From positions 310,001 through 374,000 of the forward strand of contig NZ_MUHU01000025.1 in assembly GCF_002105195.1 (NCBI RefSeq): a stretch of 64,000 bases of DNA, in the 5' to 3' direction. Shown one piece after another: positions 33,333-44,026 of the stretch (its first letter is position 1; every line of letters begins with the position of its first letter). This DNA comes from Derxia lacustris (GTDB taxonomy: Bacteria; Pseudomonadota; Gammaproteobacteria; Burkholderiales; Burkholderiaceae_E). The position numbers and the translations under genes are program-made. The notes under the pieces were generated by a model. The model ran no database searches, had not been told where the DNA came from, and worked only from the letters and a program-made list of their open reading frames with translations.

Positions 33333-33368
33333 GGATCGATCCTGAACGAACGGTTGGACGGAAATCCG

Positions 33369-33839
33369 TCAGAGCTGGGCCTTGAGCTGCGACAGCAGAT
33401 CGGCGTGTGCCTGGGCGTTGATTTCCTTGCGGAGAATCTGCTCGGCACCGGCGACGGCCAGCGCGGCAACCTGATCGCGCAGGGCAGTCTTGGCGCGATT
33501 GGCTTCTTGTTCGATCTCGGCCTTGGCGGCAGCGAAGAGGCGTTCACCTTCGGCCTTGGCTTGCGCCTTGGCTTCGTCGATCAGCGCTTGGGCGCGCTTT
33601 TCGGTCTGGGCGACGATCTCGGCAGCGCGCTGACGGGCTTCGGCTTCGAGCTTGCCAATGGTGACTTGAGCTTCCTTGAGACTTTCCTTGCCCTTGTCGG
33701 CGGCAGAGAGTCCTTCGGCGATCTTGGCACGGCGTTCGTCGAGCGCCTTGATAAGGGGCGGCCAGACGAAGGTCATCGTGAACCAGGCCAAGGCGAAGAA
33801 CACCAGGCACTGGATGATGAGGGTCGAATTCAGATTCAC
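33369..33839 (-). CDS. atpF: F1Fo ATP synthase b subunit
   Basis: A 156-residue stator subunit: one N-terminal membrane helix ([20 protein letters not shown]) followed by a long charged coiled coil (roughly 30-145). The GTG at 33839 ([10 protein letters not shown]) is chosen because the AGGA of CGAGGAATACC lies at good spacing and the family begins MNLN; a longer frame adds 16 unlike residues. The gene lies between atpE and atpH. Confidence 0.95.
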   Translation of the reverse strand: MNLNSTLIIQCLVFFALAWFTMTFVWPPLIKALDERRAKIAEGLSAADKGKESLKEAQVTIGKLEAEARQRAAEIVAQTEKRAQALIDEAKAQAKAEGERLFAAAKAEIEQEANRAKTALRDQVAALAVAGAEQILRKEINAQAHADLLSQLKAQL

Positions 33840-33955
33840 GGTATTCCTCGCGGCGTCGACGGCCCCGCGCATCTGGCGCGGCCGCAATCCAAACTGAAAC
33901 AGTGGCTGGCGGACCTATATCGGTGGCCCGCAAGCCTCTCGTTTTTCGCTCTGGA

Positions 33956-35085
<1,130 letters not shown>

Positions 35086-35088
35086 TCG

Positions 35089-35433
35089 CTACTTCCTGAT
35101 CAACAAGACGACAAAGACGCTTTGCAGCGCCGCGATCATGCCGGCGATATAGGCCGGCCACGACAAATCCCGAATCCCTTTCGCGACGGCGAACAGCAAG
35201 ACGATCGTGAGCAAGACCTTCACGAACTCGCCGATGAGAAAGCTGGCCGGATTGGCACCGCCAGGACGACGAACCGCGAGTGCAAGCCGCAACGCGAAAA
35301 GCGCATTGGGCAACACGCAAGCAAGCCCCGCGAGCCCGGCCGAGATCAGCGCGCGCACGCCGCCGATCGCTCCAGAGCAAAGCGCGACACCCAGGGTCAC
35401 GGCCAACTGCGCGAGAACGATCTTCAGAGGCAA
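35089..35433 (-). CDS. atpI: ATP synthase subunit I (AtpI/UncI)
   Basis: A 114-residue protein with four predicted membrane helices, at the position of atpI. In this family it assists c-ring assembly or Mg2+ handling and is not part of the final enzyme. The TTG at 35433 has AAGGA about 10 bases upstream and is the best start I can find; a nearby ATG is out of frame. The family is poorly conserved, so assignment rests on topology and location. Confidence 0.8.
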   Translation of the reverse strand: MPLKIVLAQLAVTLGVALCSGAIGGVRALISAGLAGLACVLPNALFALRLALAVRRPGGANPASFLIGEFVKVLLTIVLLFAVAKGIRDLSWPAYIAGMIAALQSVFVVLLIRK

Positions 35434-35638
35434 TTCATCGAATCCTTGCGGCGCCTGCGCACCGTCTGTGCGGTGCTGATGGGCCCGCTTCCTGATCGGC
35501 CGCAGGACAAACGCGTCCGCTTGTGGCGGGAGAGCGCGTTCGGCTGCTCGTGAGTGTCGGCCCTGGCGATCCTCGGGGAACTACTCCCGGAAAAGCACTG
35601 ATTGCCGTACAGAGAAGGGCGATTCAGAAAACCGGCTG

Positions 35639-35668
35639 ATTTTACGTTTATCAACAATTCGGCGTCAA
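35639..35668 (-). promoter_or_regulatory. sigma70-like promoter of the atp operon
   Basis: Reading leftward, -35 TTGACG (35668-35663) and -10 TAAAAT (35644-35639) are separated by 18 bp; each matches 5 of 6 consensus bases. Position and direction fit transcription of atpIBEFHAGDC. Confidence 0.75.
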
Positions 35669-35726
35669 ACCGGTGCGGAACCTTTGTTGGCATTTGTGCA
35701 TGCAAGCATCGTTGCGGTGCAGCAAA

Positions 35727-35746
35727 GACAAAAAACGCGTTTTGTC
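35727..35746 (-). terminator. AT-rich hairpin downstream of ilvA
   Basis: A near-palindrome with GAC/GTC ends around an AAAACGCGTTTT core lies about 60 bp beyond the ilvA stop. On the leftward strand T-rich sequence follows. It may end the mnmG-to-ilvA transcript before the atp promoter. Confidence 0.45.
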
Positions 35747-35804
35747 AGTCGGATGAAAGCAAAACGCGGGCGATTCTGCCCCATTCCCGGCGTTCACGTA
35801 CGGT

Positions 35805-37025
35805 TTATTCGGGCCGCAAACCGAAACCGGCTGCTTCCAGCGCGCGCCGCAATTCGGCCACATGGGCCGCGTCACGCGTGCGCAGCACGAGCTCGACCTC
35901 GGCGGTCTGGGCCGGCAGCGCCGAAAAAATCCGGCGATGCTCGATCTGCTCGATGTTGGCGCCGAGTTCGGCGACCCGCCGGGCCACGGTCGCCAGTCCG
36001 CCCGGCACATCGCGCACCGCCACGACGATGCGCGCGAGCCGTCCGGAGCGAGCCAGTCCGCGTTCGATGAGGTCCGCAAGCAGACGCGGATCGATGTTGC
36101 CGCCGCACAGCACCAGCCCCACGCGCCGACCGGCAAAGCGCTCCCGGTGCCGCAGCAGGCAGGCGAGCCCGACCGCGCCTGCGCCTTCGACCACCGTCTT
36201 CTCGATCTCCAGCAGCATGACGATGGCCTGCTCGATGTCGCCCTCGTCGACCAGCAGCACATCCCGCACATGGCGCGCAACCAGTTCACGCGTGATGACG
36301 CCCGGCGACTTGACCGCAATGCCGTCGGCGATGCTGGCGTCGCCATAGGTCGCGGACTGGCCATGGCGCAGGGCCCACATCGACGGGAAGCGCGCCGCCT
36401 GCACGCCGAACACTTCGATGGCCGGATTCAGCGCCCTGGCCACGCCGGCCATGCCGCCGATGAGCCCGCCGCCGCCGATCGGCACGACCAGCGTGTCGAG
36501 CGCCGGCACGGCGTCGAGCATTTCGAGCGCGATCGTGCCCTGCCCTGCGATCACCGCCGCATCGTCATAGGGATGGACAAACACCAGCCCGCGCTCGGCG
36601 GCGATGGCATTCGCGGTGTCGCGCGCGGCGTCGAAGTTCTCGCCGGCCAGCACCACTTCGGCGCCGAATTCGCGCGTGCCGTCCACCTTCACCTGCGGCG
36701 CGTAGACGGGCATGACGATGGTCGCCGGGATGCCGAGCCGCTGCGCGTGATACGCCACGCCCTGCGCATGATTGCCGGCCGAAGCCGCGATCACGCCGCG
36801 CGCGCGCTCCTCGCCAGTGAGCGACGCCAGCTTGACCAGCGCGCCGCGCTCCTTGAACGCGCCGGTGAATTGCAGATTCTCGAACTTGAGCCAGACCTCG
36901 GCGCCGACGATGCGCGACAGCGTGCGCGAGTGCAGGCAGGGCGTGCGCACGATCTGGCCGTCGAGCAGCGCGGCGGCGGCACGCACCACATCGAGGCCGA
37001 CTGCTGCGACATCAGGCGCGCTCAT
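35805..37025 (-). CDS. ilvA: Threonine ammonia-lyase with C-terminal ACT domain
   Basis: A 406-residue PLP enzyme of fold type II. FTGAFKERGA places the PLP lysine at residue 58, and GGGGLIGG is the phosphate-binding loop. A single C-terminal ACT domain (about 325-400; VAVRDVPGGLATVARRVAEL) identifies the one-ACT type of threonine ammonia-lyase, shorter than the biosynthetic two-ACT E. coli IlvA. It makes 2-oxobutyrate from threonine, either for isoleucine synthesis or degradation. It lies 2 bp after parB in the mnmG-parAB operon, an unexpected place. Confidence 0.85.
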   Translation of the reverse strand: MSAPDVAAVGLDVVRAAAALLDGQIVRTPCLHSRTLSRIVGAEVWLKFENLQFTGAFKERGALVKLASLTGEERARGVIAASAGNHAQGVAYHAQRLGIPATIVMPVYAPQVKVDGTREFGAEVVLAGENFDAARDTANAIAAERGLVFVHPYDDAAVIAGQGTIALEMLDAVPALDTLVVPIGGGGLIGGMAGVARALNPAIEVFGVQAARFPSMWALRHGQSATYGDASIADGIAVKSPGVITRELVARHVRDVLLVDEGDIEQAIVMLLEIEKTVVEGAGAVGLACLLRHRERFAGRRVGLVLCGGNIDPRLLADLIERGLARSGRLARIVVAVRDVPGGLATVARRVAELGANIEQIEHRRIFSALPAQTAEVELVLRTRDAAHVAELRRALEAAGFGLRPE

Positions 37026-37027
37026 GG

Positions 37028-37909
37028 TCAGCGCTCGACGCGCAGCCCTTCGATGATGCCGTCGAGCTGTTCGTAGCTCGCAAAGTCGATGACCAGCTTG
37101 CCCGCGCCCTTCTGCCCGACACGGATCTCGACCTTGGTCGCGAGCGCATCCGACAGCTCTTCCTCCAGCCGCACCAGATCGCGGTTGCGCGCCTGGGCCT
37201 TGGCATTCGCCTTCGGGTCGTCCGCCTGCTGGCTGCGGGTCACGAGCTTTTCGGTGTCACGCACGCTCAGGCGCCGCGCCGTCACCTCGTTGGCGAGCTG
37301 GATCTGCGTCGCCGCATCGACCGCCAGCAGTGCGCGCGCATGGCCCATTTCCATGTCGCCGGCGAGCAGCATCTGCTGCACCGGCTTGGCCAGATTAAGC
37401 AGCCGCAGCAGGTTGGACGTGGCACTGCGCGAGCGGCCGATGGCCTTGGCCGCCTCCTCATGCGTGAGGCCGAATTCGCGGATCAGCCGCTCGACGCCCT
37501 GCGCTTCTTCGAGCGGATTGAGGTCCTCGCGCTGGATGTTCTCGATCAGCGCCATCGCGGCGGCCGACTCGTCGGGCACGTCCTTGAGCAGCACGGGCAC
37601 CTTGTCGAGCCCGGCCAGCCGCGCGGCGCGCGCGCGCCGTTCGCCGGCGATGATCTCGTAGCGCCCTGCCCCGACGGCGCGCACCAGGATCGGCTGCATC
37701 AGCCCTTGCGCGCGAATGCTGTCGGCCAGCTCCAGCAGCGCGCCCTCGTCCATGCGGGTGCGCGGCTGGTACTTGCCGGGCTGGAGCAGGTCGAGCGCGA
37801 GCTCGCCGGGCTGATCGGTGGCTGCGTTGTCGCCGAGGCCATCGCTTGCGCCCGGTCCGAGCAGCGCTTCGAGGCCGCGGCCCAGTCCCTTGAGTTTCTT
37901 GGTCGCCAT
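37028..37909 (-). CDS. parB: Chromosome partitioning protein ParB
   Basis: A 293-residue CTP-dependent DNA clamp that loads at parS. The N-terminal KKLKGLGRGLEALLG peptide contacts ParA in this family. The CTP-binding region has GRYEIIAGERRARAARLAG. A helix-turn-helix follows (LTHEEAAKAIGRSRSATSNLLRLL), and the C-terminal dimer domain ends the protein. ATG 37909 is the family start; the longer frame runs into the upstream hydrolase gene. It is separated from parA by an alpha/beta hydrolase gene. Confidence 0.95.
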   Translation of the reverse strand: MATKKLKGLGRGLEALLGPGASDGLGDNAATDQPGELALDLLQPGKYQPRTRMDEGALLELADSIRAQGLMQPILVRAVGAGRYEIIAGERRARAARLAGLDKVPVLLKDVPDESAAAMALIENIQREDLNPLEEAQGVERLIREFGLTHEEAAKAIGRSRSATSNLLRLLNLAKPVQQMLLAGDMEMGHARALLAVDAATQIQLANEVTARRLSVRDTEKLVTRSQQADDPKANAKAQARNRDLVRLEEELSDALATKVEIRVGQKGAGKLVIDFASYEQLDGIIEGLRVER

Positions 37910-37929
37910 GTGGATGCGTGTGGGGTGGA

Positions 37930-38478
37930 TCAGTCGTCGCGGGCCGAGGCCCAGGCGGCGAAGAGTGCCCAGCCTTCGGGCCAGTCGCCGAGCGCGCTGT
38001 CGGCATTGATGTGGCCGAGATTGCCGACGCTCGCAAACTCCGCGCCCCAGCGCGTCGCCAGCATGCCGGCGCGCATGAAGCCGCAGTAGGGGTCGTCGGT
38101 CGATGCCACGACCAGCGCGCGAAACGGCAGCGATCCGGCCGGCAGCGGCGCGAAGCCGCGCACTGCGTCGGGCGCGCTCGGGCGCTCGACATCGGGCGGC
38201 GCCACCAGAAAGGCGCCGGCCGCACGGCCCAGGAACTGTCCGCGCTGCGCCGCCCAGTGCGCCACCAGCGCGCAGCCCAGGCTGTGCGCGATCAGCATCG
38301 CCGGCGTGTCGTCCTCGGCCAACGCGCTGTCGAGCGCGGCGGCCCAGGCATCGGGATCGGGCGCATTCCAATCCGCCTGCTCGACGCGATCCGCGCCGTG
38401 CGAGTGTTCCCAGGCGGTCTGCCAGTGGGACGGACCCGAGCCCTGCCAGCCAGGCAGGGTGAGCAGGCGCAGCGGCAT
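37930..38478 (-). CDS. RBBP9/YdeN-family serine hydrolase
   Basis: A 182-residue small alpha/beta hydrolase. The early LTLPGWQGSGPSHWQTAWE motif, nucleophile elbow AHSLGC, and the Asp/His pair in STDDPYC and NLGHINADS are hallmarks of the RBBP9/YdeN family, whose substrates are mostly unknown. It is embedded between parA (13 bp) and parB (20 bp), so it is co-transcribed with the segregation genes. A role in segregation is not implied by its sequence. Confidence 0.85.
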   Translation of the reverse strand: MPLRLLTLPGWQGSGPSHWQTAWEHSHGADRVEQADWNAPDPDAWAAALDSALAEDDTPAMLIAHSLGCALVAHWAAQRGQFLGRAAGAFLVAPPDVERPSAPDAVRGFAPLPAGSLPFRALVVASTDDPYCGFMRAGMLATRWGAEFASVGNLGHINADSALGDWPEGWALFAAWASARDD

Positions 38479-38491
38479 GGATGGCTCCGGT

Positions 38492-39262
<771 letters not shown>

Positions 39263-39333
39263 GGGGTGTTGCGGGAGGAAAAACGGGGCCGGAAGACGGC
39301 GGGATGGGTGATGCGCAGGGTCGGCAATGGTAC

Positions 39334-40068
39334 TCAAGCGCGCTGCACTGCGTCATGACCGGCTGGCGGCGCAAGCCAGACCAGATGCCGTTCAGCGGTG
39401 AGTTCGGGCACTTCGAGGCGTTGAGTGCCGAGATGGCGCAGCCCGGCGGGCAGTTCGGCCAGCTCGGCTTGCGGGTCGATGCCCTTCATCGCGGCCCATT
39501 CGCCTTGCGGTCCGAGCAGCGCGGCAGTGAGGCTCACGAAGTCGAGCAGCGAGGCGAAGGCGCGCGAGACGACGACGCGCGCCGGCGCGAGGTCGCGCCC
39601 CGGCAGCAGCGCCTCGACGCGCGCGTGATGCGCATGCAGGTTGGCGAGGCCGAGCGCGCCCTTGGCCTGGGTCACGAACGCGGCCTTCTTGCCCACCGCA
39701 TCGACCGTGTGCACGACGACGCGCGGCAGGCAGATGGCGAGCACCACGCCCGGCAGGCCGCCGCCCGAGCCCACGTCGACCACGGTGTCGCCGTCGGCAA
39801 GGCGAGCGGCGAGCGGCGGCACGACGGCGAGGCAGTCGAACAGATGCAGCACGAGTTGCTCGGCCGGATCGCGCACGGCGGTGAGGTTGTAGGCGCCGTT
39901 CCAGCGCGACAGCAGCGCGAGGTAGTCGAGCAGCGCGGCTACCTGCGCCGGCGCGAGCGTGAGGCCGAGCGCTAGGGCGGCGGCGTCGAGGCGGCGCTCG
40001 AAGTCGGGGCGCAGGCTGTCGAAATCGGCGCTGCGCGGCTTGGCCTTGCGCGAGGTCTGGCCGGCCAT
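39334..40068 (-). CDS. rsmG: 16S rRNA (guanine527-N7)-methyltransferase
   Basis: A 244-residue SAM-dependent methyltransferase (GidB). VVDVGSGGGLPGVVLAICLP is the SAM motif, RWNGAYNLTAVRDPAEQLVLHL is the family block, and VVSRAFASL follows. It modifies G527 of 16S rRNA. The ATG at 40068 overlaps the mnmG stop by one base (TGATG); a GTG one codon earlier would overlap by four. It is in the conserved mnmG-rsmG-parA order. Confidence 0.93.
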   Translation of the reverse strand: MAGQTSRKAKPRSADFDSLRPDFERRLDAAALALGLTLAPAQVAALLDYLALLSRWNGAYNLTAVRDPAEQLVLHLFDCLAVVPPLAARLADGDTVVDVGSGGGLPGVVLAICLPRVVVHTVDAVGKKAAFVTQAKGALGLANLHAHHARVEALLPGRDLAPARVVVSRAFASLLDFVSLTAALLGPQGEWAAMKGIDPQAELAELPAGLRHLGTQRLEVPELTAERHLVWLAPPAGHDAVQRA

Positions 40069-42002
40069 CACGCGACGCTGCGGCGCGGCGCGCTCTTCTT
40101 GAGATGGACCAGCAGCAGCGAAATCGCCGCCGGCGTCACGCCCGAAATGCGCGATGCCTGACCGATGGTCTCGGGCCGGTGGCGCGCGAGCTTCTGGCGG
40201 ATTTCGATCGACAGGCCGGGCACCGCTGCGTAGTCGAGTTCGGCCGGCAGACGCGTGTTCTCGTTCGAGGCGTTGCGCGCGACTTCGTCGGCCTGGCGGT
40301 CGATGTAGCCGGCGTACTTGATCGCGATTTCCACCTGCTCGCGCATCTGGCGGTCGGCTTCGAGCGCGCTGCTGCCGGGCTGGCCGGGCGCGAAGACCGG
40401 CGCATCGGCTTGTGCGGCGGGCAGCGTCATGAGCGCGGCGTAGCTGACGTTGGGGCGGCGCAGCAGATCGGCCAGCCGGTATTCGCGCTCAATCGGCGTG
40501 CCGAGGATGTCGGCGATCTGCGCGGCTTCGGCCATGCGTGGATTTACCCAGATCGACTTCAGCCGTTCGGTTTCACGTGAAACAGCGTCGCGCTTGCGAT
40601 TGAAGGCGTCCCAGCGCGCATCGTCGACGCAGCCGAGCTTGCGGCCGATCTCGGTGAGTCGCATGTCGGCGTTGTCCTCGCGCAGGCTCAGGCGGAACTC
40701 GGCGCGCGACGTGAACATGCGATAGGGCTCGGTGACGCCGCGCGTGATGAGGTCGTCGGCCATCACGCCCAGATAGGCCTCGCCGCGCCCGGGCGACCAC
40801 GCTTCCCTGCCCTGCGCCTGCAAGGCCGCATTCACGCCAGCCAGCAGCCCTTGCGCGGCGGCTTCCTCGTAGCCCGTGGTGCCATTGATCTGGCCCGCGA
40901 AAAACAGCCCGCCGATGGACCTGGTCTCGAAGCTCGACTTCAACTCGCGCGGATCGAAGTAGTCGTACTCGATCGCATAGCCCGGCCGCAGCAGATGCGC
41001 GTTTTCAAGTCCGCGCATCGAGCGCACGAGGTTGAGTTGCACATCGAACGGCAGGCTGGTGCTGATGCCGTTGGGATAGAACTCGTGCGTGGTCAGTCCT
41101 TCGGGCTCAAGAAAGATCTGGTGCGATGCCTTGTCGGCAAAGCGGTGGATCTTGTCCTCGATGCTCGGGCAGTAGCGCGGACCCACGCCCTCGATCACGC
41201 CGGTGTACATCGGCGAGCGGTCGAGGCCGCCGCGGATGATGTCGTGCGTGCGCTCGTTGGTGTGCGTGATCCAGCACGGCAGCTGCGCCGGATGCTGGCT
41301 CGCCGAGCCGAGAAAGCTGAACACCGGCACCGGGTCGAGATCGCCGGGCTGCTCGGTCATCACGCTGAAGTCGATGGTCCGCCCGTCGATGCGCGGCGGC
41401 GTGCCGGTCTTGAGCCGGCCCTGCGGCAGCTTGAGTTCCTTGAGCCGCGCCGACAGCGCCACCGACGGCGGATCGCCCGCGCGCCCGCCCGCATGGCTGT
41501 TGAGGCCGATGTGAATCTTGCCGTCGAGAAAGGTGCCGGCCGTCAGCACCACCGTGCGGGCGCGAAAGCGGATGCCGCTTTCCGTCACCGCGCCGGCCAC
41601 CCGATCGCCCTCGACCATCAGGTCGGCCGCCGCCTGCTGGAACAGCATGAGATTGGGCTGGTTCTCGAGTCGGCGCCGGATCGCCGCCTTGTAGAGAATG
41701 CGGTCGGCCTGGGCGCGGGTCGCGCGTACCGCCGGTCCCTTGCTGCTGTTGAGAATGCGGAACTGGATGCCGCCCTCGTCGGTGGCCGCCGCCATGGCGC
41801 CACCCAGCGCGTCCACTTCCTTCACCAGATGACCCTTGCCAATGCCGCCGATGGACGGATTGCAGCTCATCTGCCCGAGCGTTTCGATGTTGTGCGTAAG
41901 CAGCAAGGTGGCGCAGCCCATGCGGGCGGCGGCCAGCGCGGCTTCGGTGCCGGCATGGCCGCCACCGATCACGATCACGTCGAATTCCTTGGGATAGAGC
42001 AT
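40068..42002 (-). CDS. mnmG: tRNA U34 carboxymethylaminomethyl-modifying enzyme MnmG (GidA)
   Basis: A 644-residue FAD protein which, with MnmE (57593-59020), modifies wobble uridines in tRNA. The FAD-binding [10 protein letters not shown] is at 13-22. [16 protein letters not shown] [44 protein letters not shown] and the C-terminal helical MnmE-binding domain are all present. The length is standard. A near-perfect parS sequence is embedded in the codons for VSRET. Confidence 0.96.
   Translation of the reverse strand: MLYPKEFDVIVIGGGHAGTEAALAAARMGCATLLLTHNIETLGQMSCNPSIGGIGKGHLVKEVDALGGAMAAATDEGGIQFRILNSSKGPAVRATRAQADRILYKAAIRRRLENQPNLMLFQQAAADLMVEGDRVAGAVTESGIRFRARTVVLTAGTFLDGKIHIGLNSHAGGRAGDPPSVALSARLKELKLPQGRLKTGTPPRIDGRTIDFSVMTEQPGDLDPVPVFSFLGSASQHPAQLPCWITHTNERTHDIIRGGLDRSPMYTGVIEGVGPRYCPSIEDKIHRFADKASHQIFLEPEGLTTHEFYPNGISTSLPFDVQLNLVRSMRGLENAHLLRPGYAIEYDYFDPRELKSSFETRSIGGLFFAGQINGTTGYEEAAAQGLLAGVNAALQAQGREAWSPGRGEAYLGVMADDLITRGVTEPYRMFTSRAEFRLSLREDNADMRLTEIGRKLGCVDDARWDAFNRKRDAVSRETERLKSIWVNPRMAEAAQIADILGTPIEREYRLADLLRRPNVSYAALMTLPAAQADAPVFAPGQPGSSALEADRQMREQVEIAIKYAGYIDRQADEVARNASNENTRLPAELDYAAVPGLSIEIRQKLARHRPETIGQASRISGVTPAAISLLLVHLKKSAPRRSVA
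40569..40584 (+). promoter_or_regulatory. parS site within mnmG
   Basis: GGTTTCACGTGAAACA matches the universal parS consensus TGTTTCACGTGAAACA at 15 of 16 positions. It lies about 2.7 kb from parB and is encoded within the MnmG peptide VSRET. ParB should load here. Confidence 0.8.
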
Positions 42003-42082
42003 GGGAGGTCACCTGCGGCAAAACGAAAGTATAGGCGGATCAGTCACTTAGCCCTTGCCAGCGCAAGCCGGCAGGCGGTCTT

Positions 42083-42098
42083 CGTTTCACGTGGAACA
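42083..42098 (+). promoter_or_regulatory. parS site upstream of mnmG
   Basis: CGTTTCACGTGGAACA matches the parS variant TGTTTCACGTGGAACA at 15 of 16 positions. It lies in the 117-bp gap upstream of mnmG, where bound ParB could also affect the mnmG-parAB promoter. Confidence 0.75.
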
Positions 42099-42119
42099 GT
42101 GCGGCGGCTTGCCGCGATC

Positions 42120-42938
42120 TCAGAGATGCAGCAGCGTGACCAGCGCCGACACCGCGCCGAACAACGCCGCCAGCGCCAGCAGAAACAGGAGCACGCCGGT
42201 CGTCAGCCCATTGTTGCCACGCGGACGCGCGATATGTCGCACCTGCGGCGGCTCGGACCATGCCGGCCGGCTGCTGCGTCGACGCCCTGCGCCGAGCGAT
42301 CTGCCAAAGCTGGCTTCGAGCTGCTGGATGCGCTGATCGGCGTCGTGGCGTTCGCTGCGCTCGCGCTGGAGCCGGCGCGCCTGGATGTCGGCGCGGATGC
42401 GCGCGCGCGCAATCTGCTCCAGCTCATCGGTCGGCACCCGGCGCACCGGCTCGCTGGCCCCGCCAGCCTTGAACAGTGCCGACAGCGGAATCGCCTCGCC
42501 CGCCACCACCGGCGGCGGACTGCCGACCCAGACCGAATCGGCAAAGGCGCGCATGCGCATCGATGTGCCCAGTTCATCGCCCGTGACCACCTGCGACACC
42601 GGATCGGCCTCGTTCTGCCGCAGGAAGTCCTGGGCCACCGCGACCGGAATGTTCTCGACCGGCGGCAGCGTGGCATCCGGCTCCAGCAGCAGCTCATAGA
42701 TCAGCCGCAGATCGACCAGCCGCTGCACCGCGCGCCGCACCCGGTCGGCCGACAGACTTGGCAGCTTGAGGATGAGTCGCTCGACGCTGACCGGCTCGGA
42801 AATGACGATCAGCACCAGCCGCTCACTCTGGGTAAGGCGGCCGGACTTGCTGAGGATTTCCTTCGTGCCGTCGGCGGTGCGACCGAAGAGGTGGGCGTCG
42901 TCCAAGGATGCGTGAAGTGGTTCCGTAAACCTGCGCAT
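42120..42938 (-). CDS. Uncharacterised tail-anchored protein with N-terminal winged-helix-like region
   Basis: A 272-residue protein I do not recognise. The first ~90 residues (ILSKSGRLTQSERLVLIVISEPVSVERLILKLPSLSADRVRRAV) look like a winged-helix or DUF4388-like unit that senses state rather than binding DNA. A charged, coiled-coil-prone segment follows (about 165-210, rich in Arg/Glu). A single C-terminal membrane helix (LTTGVLLFLLALAALFGAVSALV) ends the protein, leaving only a few residues after it. This is a tail-anchored topology with the bulk in the cytoplasm. It lies upstream of mnmG beyond a parS site, in the same orientation. Confidence 0.6.
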   Translation of the reverse strand: MRRFTEPLHASLDDAHLFGRTADGTKEILSKSGRLTQSERLVLIVISEPVSVERLILKLPSLSADRVRRAVQRLVDLRLIYELLLEPDATLPPVENIPVAVAQDFLRQNEADPVSQVVTGDELGTSMRMRAFADSVWVGSPPPVVAGEAIPLSALFKAGGASEPVRRVPTDELEQIARARIRADIQARRLQRERSERHDADQRIQQLEASFGRSLGAGRRRSSRPAWSEPPQVRHIARPRGNNGLTTGVLLFLLALAALFGAVSALVTLLHL

Positions 42939-43038
42939 CCTAGGCGCTCACACGGGTTACCGAAACCTTGAACACCGGTTGTCCGAGCAGCGGTGAAGCG
43001 GGTTTCTCCGCCGGTAGCCGCCCGTGACGCCCATCACG

Positions 43039-44025
43039 CTAACGGGCGCTCTTCGAGAGACGGGCTGCCAGCGCATCGGCCTCGCCCACCACGCCGCGCC
43101 GGAAAGCGAGCACGCAGATCACGAAGATCAGGCCGGTGACGATCTGCACCGATTCGCCGAGCGAGTTGAACCAGTCCACGCCGGTCAGCGACGCGAGGCC
43201 GGTGCCCAGGTCGCCCACCTTGTTCTCCAGCGCCACGATCAGCACCGCGCCGAGGATGGGCCCGACCAGCGTGCCCATGCCGCCCACCAGCGTCATCAGG
43301 ATCACCGCGCCCGACGTGGTCCACAGCAGGTCGGTGAGCGTGGCAAAGCCGAGCACCGTGGTCTTGATCGCGCCTGCCAGCCCGGCGAGACCTGCTGACA
43401 GCACGAAGGCCAGCAGCTTGAAACGATCGACCTCGTAGCCGAGCGAGATGGCGCGCGGCTCGTTCTCGCGGATGGCCTTGAGCACCTGCCCGAACGGCGA
43501 ATGCACGATGCGATGGATGAACCAGAACGCCGCCGTGAACAGCCCCGCCACCACGTAGTAGAGCTTGATGTCGCTCGCCAGATCGATGCCGAGAAAGCTG
43601 CCGCGCGGCACCGATTGCAGTCCGTCCTCCCCGCCCGTGAACGGTGCCTGCAGGAAGATGAAGAACACCATCTGCGCCAGCGCGAGCGTGATCATCGTGA
43701 AGTAGATGCCGCTGCGCCGGATCGCCAGCGTGCCGAACACGAAGCCCAGCGCCGCCCCGGCCAGCGCGCCGAAGGCCAGCCCCACCGGCGCCGGAAAGCC
43801 CCACACCTTCATCGAATAGCCGGCCGCATAAGCCGCCGCGCCGAAGAAGGCTGCATGCCCGAACGACAGCAGCCCGGTGAAGCCGATCAGCAGATTGAAC
43901 GCGCAGGCGAACAGCGCAAAGCACAGCGCCTTCATCACGAACACCGGATACACGCCCAGCACCGGCATCAGCGCGATGAGCGCAAACAGCGTGAAGTAGC
44001 CAACGAACCTGGTCTGCGAGCCCAT
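43039..44025 (-). CDS. livM: Branched-chain amino-acid-type ABC transporter permease (LivM)
   Basis: A 328-residue inner-membrane permease with about eight helices. NLLIGFTGLLSFGHAAFFGAAAYAAGY and the cytoplasmic coupling region IRENEPRAISLGYEVDRFKLLAFV are diagnostic of LivM. It pairs with LivH encoded 1 bp upstream. The imported substrate could be branched-chain amino acids or another small amphipathic compound; this family is broad. Confidence 0.9.
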   Translation of the reverse strand: MGSQTRFVGYFTLFALIALMPVLGVYPVFVMKALCFALFACAFNLLIGFTGLLSFGHAAFFGAAAYAAGYSMKVWGFPAPVGLAFGALAGAALGFVFGTLAIRRSGIYFTMITLALAQMVFFIFLQAPFTGGEDGLQSVPRGSFLGIDLASDIKLYYVVAGLFTAAFWFIHRIVHSPFGQVLKAIRENEPRAISLGYEVDRFKLLAFVLSAGLAGLAGAIKTTVLGFATLTDLLWTTSGAVILMTLVGGMGTLVGPILGAVLIVALENKVGDLGTGLASLTGVDWFNSLGESVQIVTGLIFVICVLAFRRGVVGEADALAARLSKSAR

Positions 44026-44026
44026 C

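Larger units (their letters stand above)
35434..35804. other. 371-bp region between atpI and ilvA: atp promoter and leader
   Basis: There is no convincing gene here. It holds the atp operon promoter (35639-35668), a leader of roughly 200 bp before atpI, and an AT-rich hairpin downstream of ilvA (35727-35746). A 93-codon leftward frame through it lacks a family match and protein-like composition. Confidence 0.6.

Noticed and set aside
35424..35705. A 93-codon leftward frame upstream of atpI
   Set aside because: It contains the atp promoter, overlaps atpI and has no family features.
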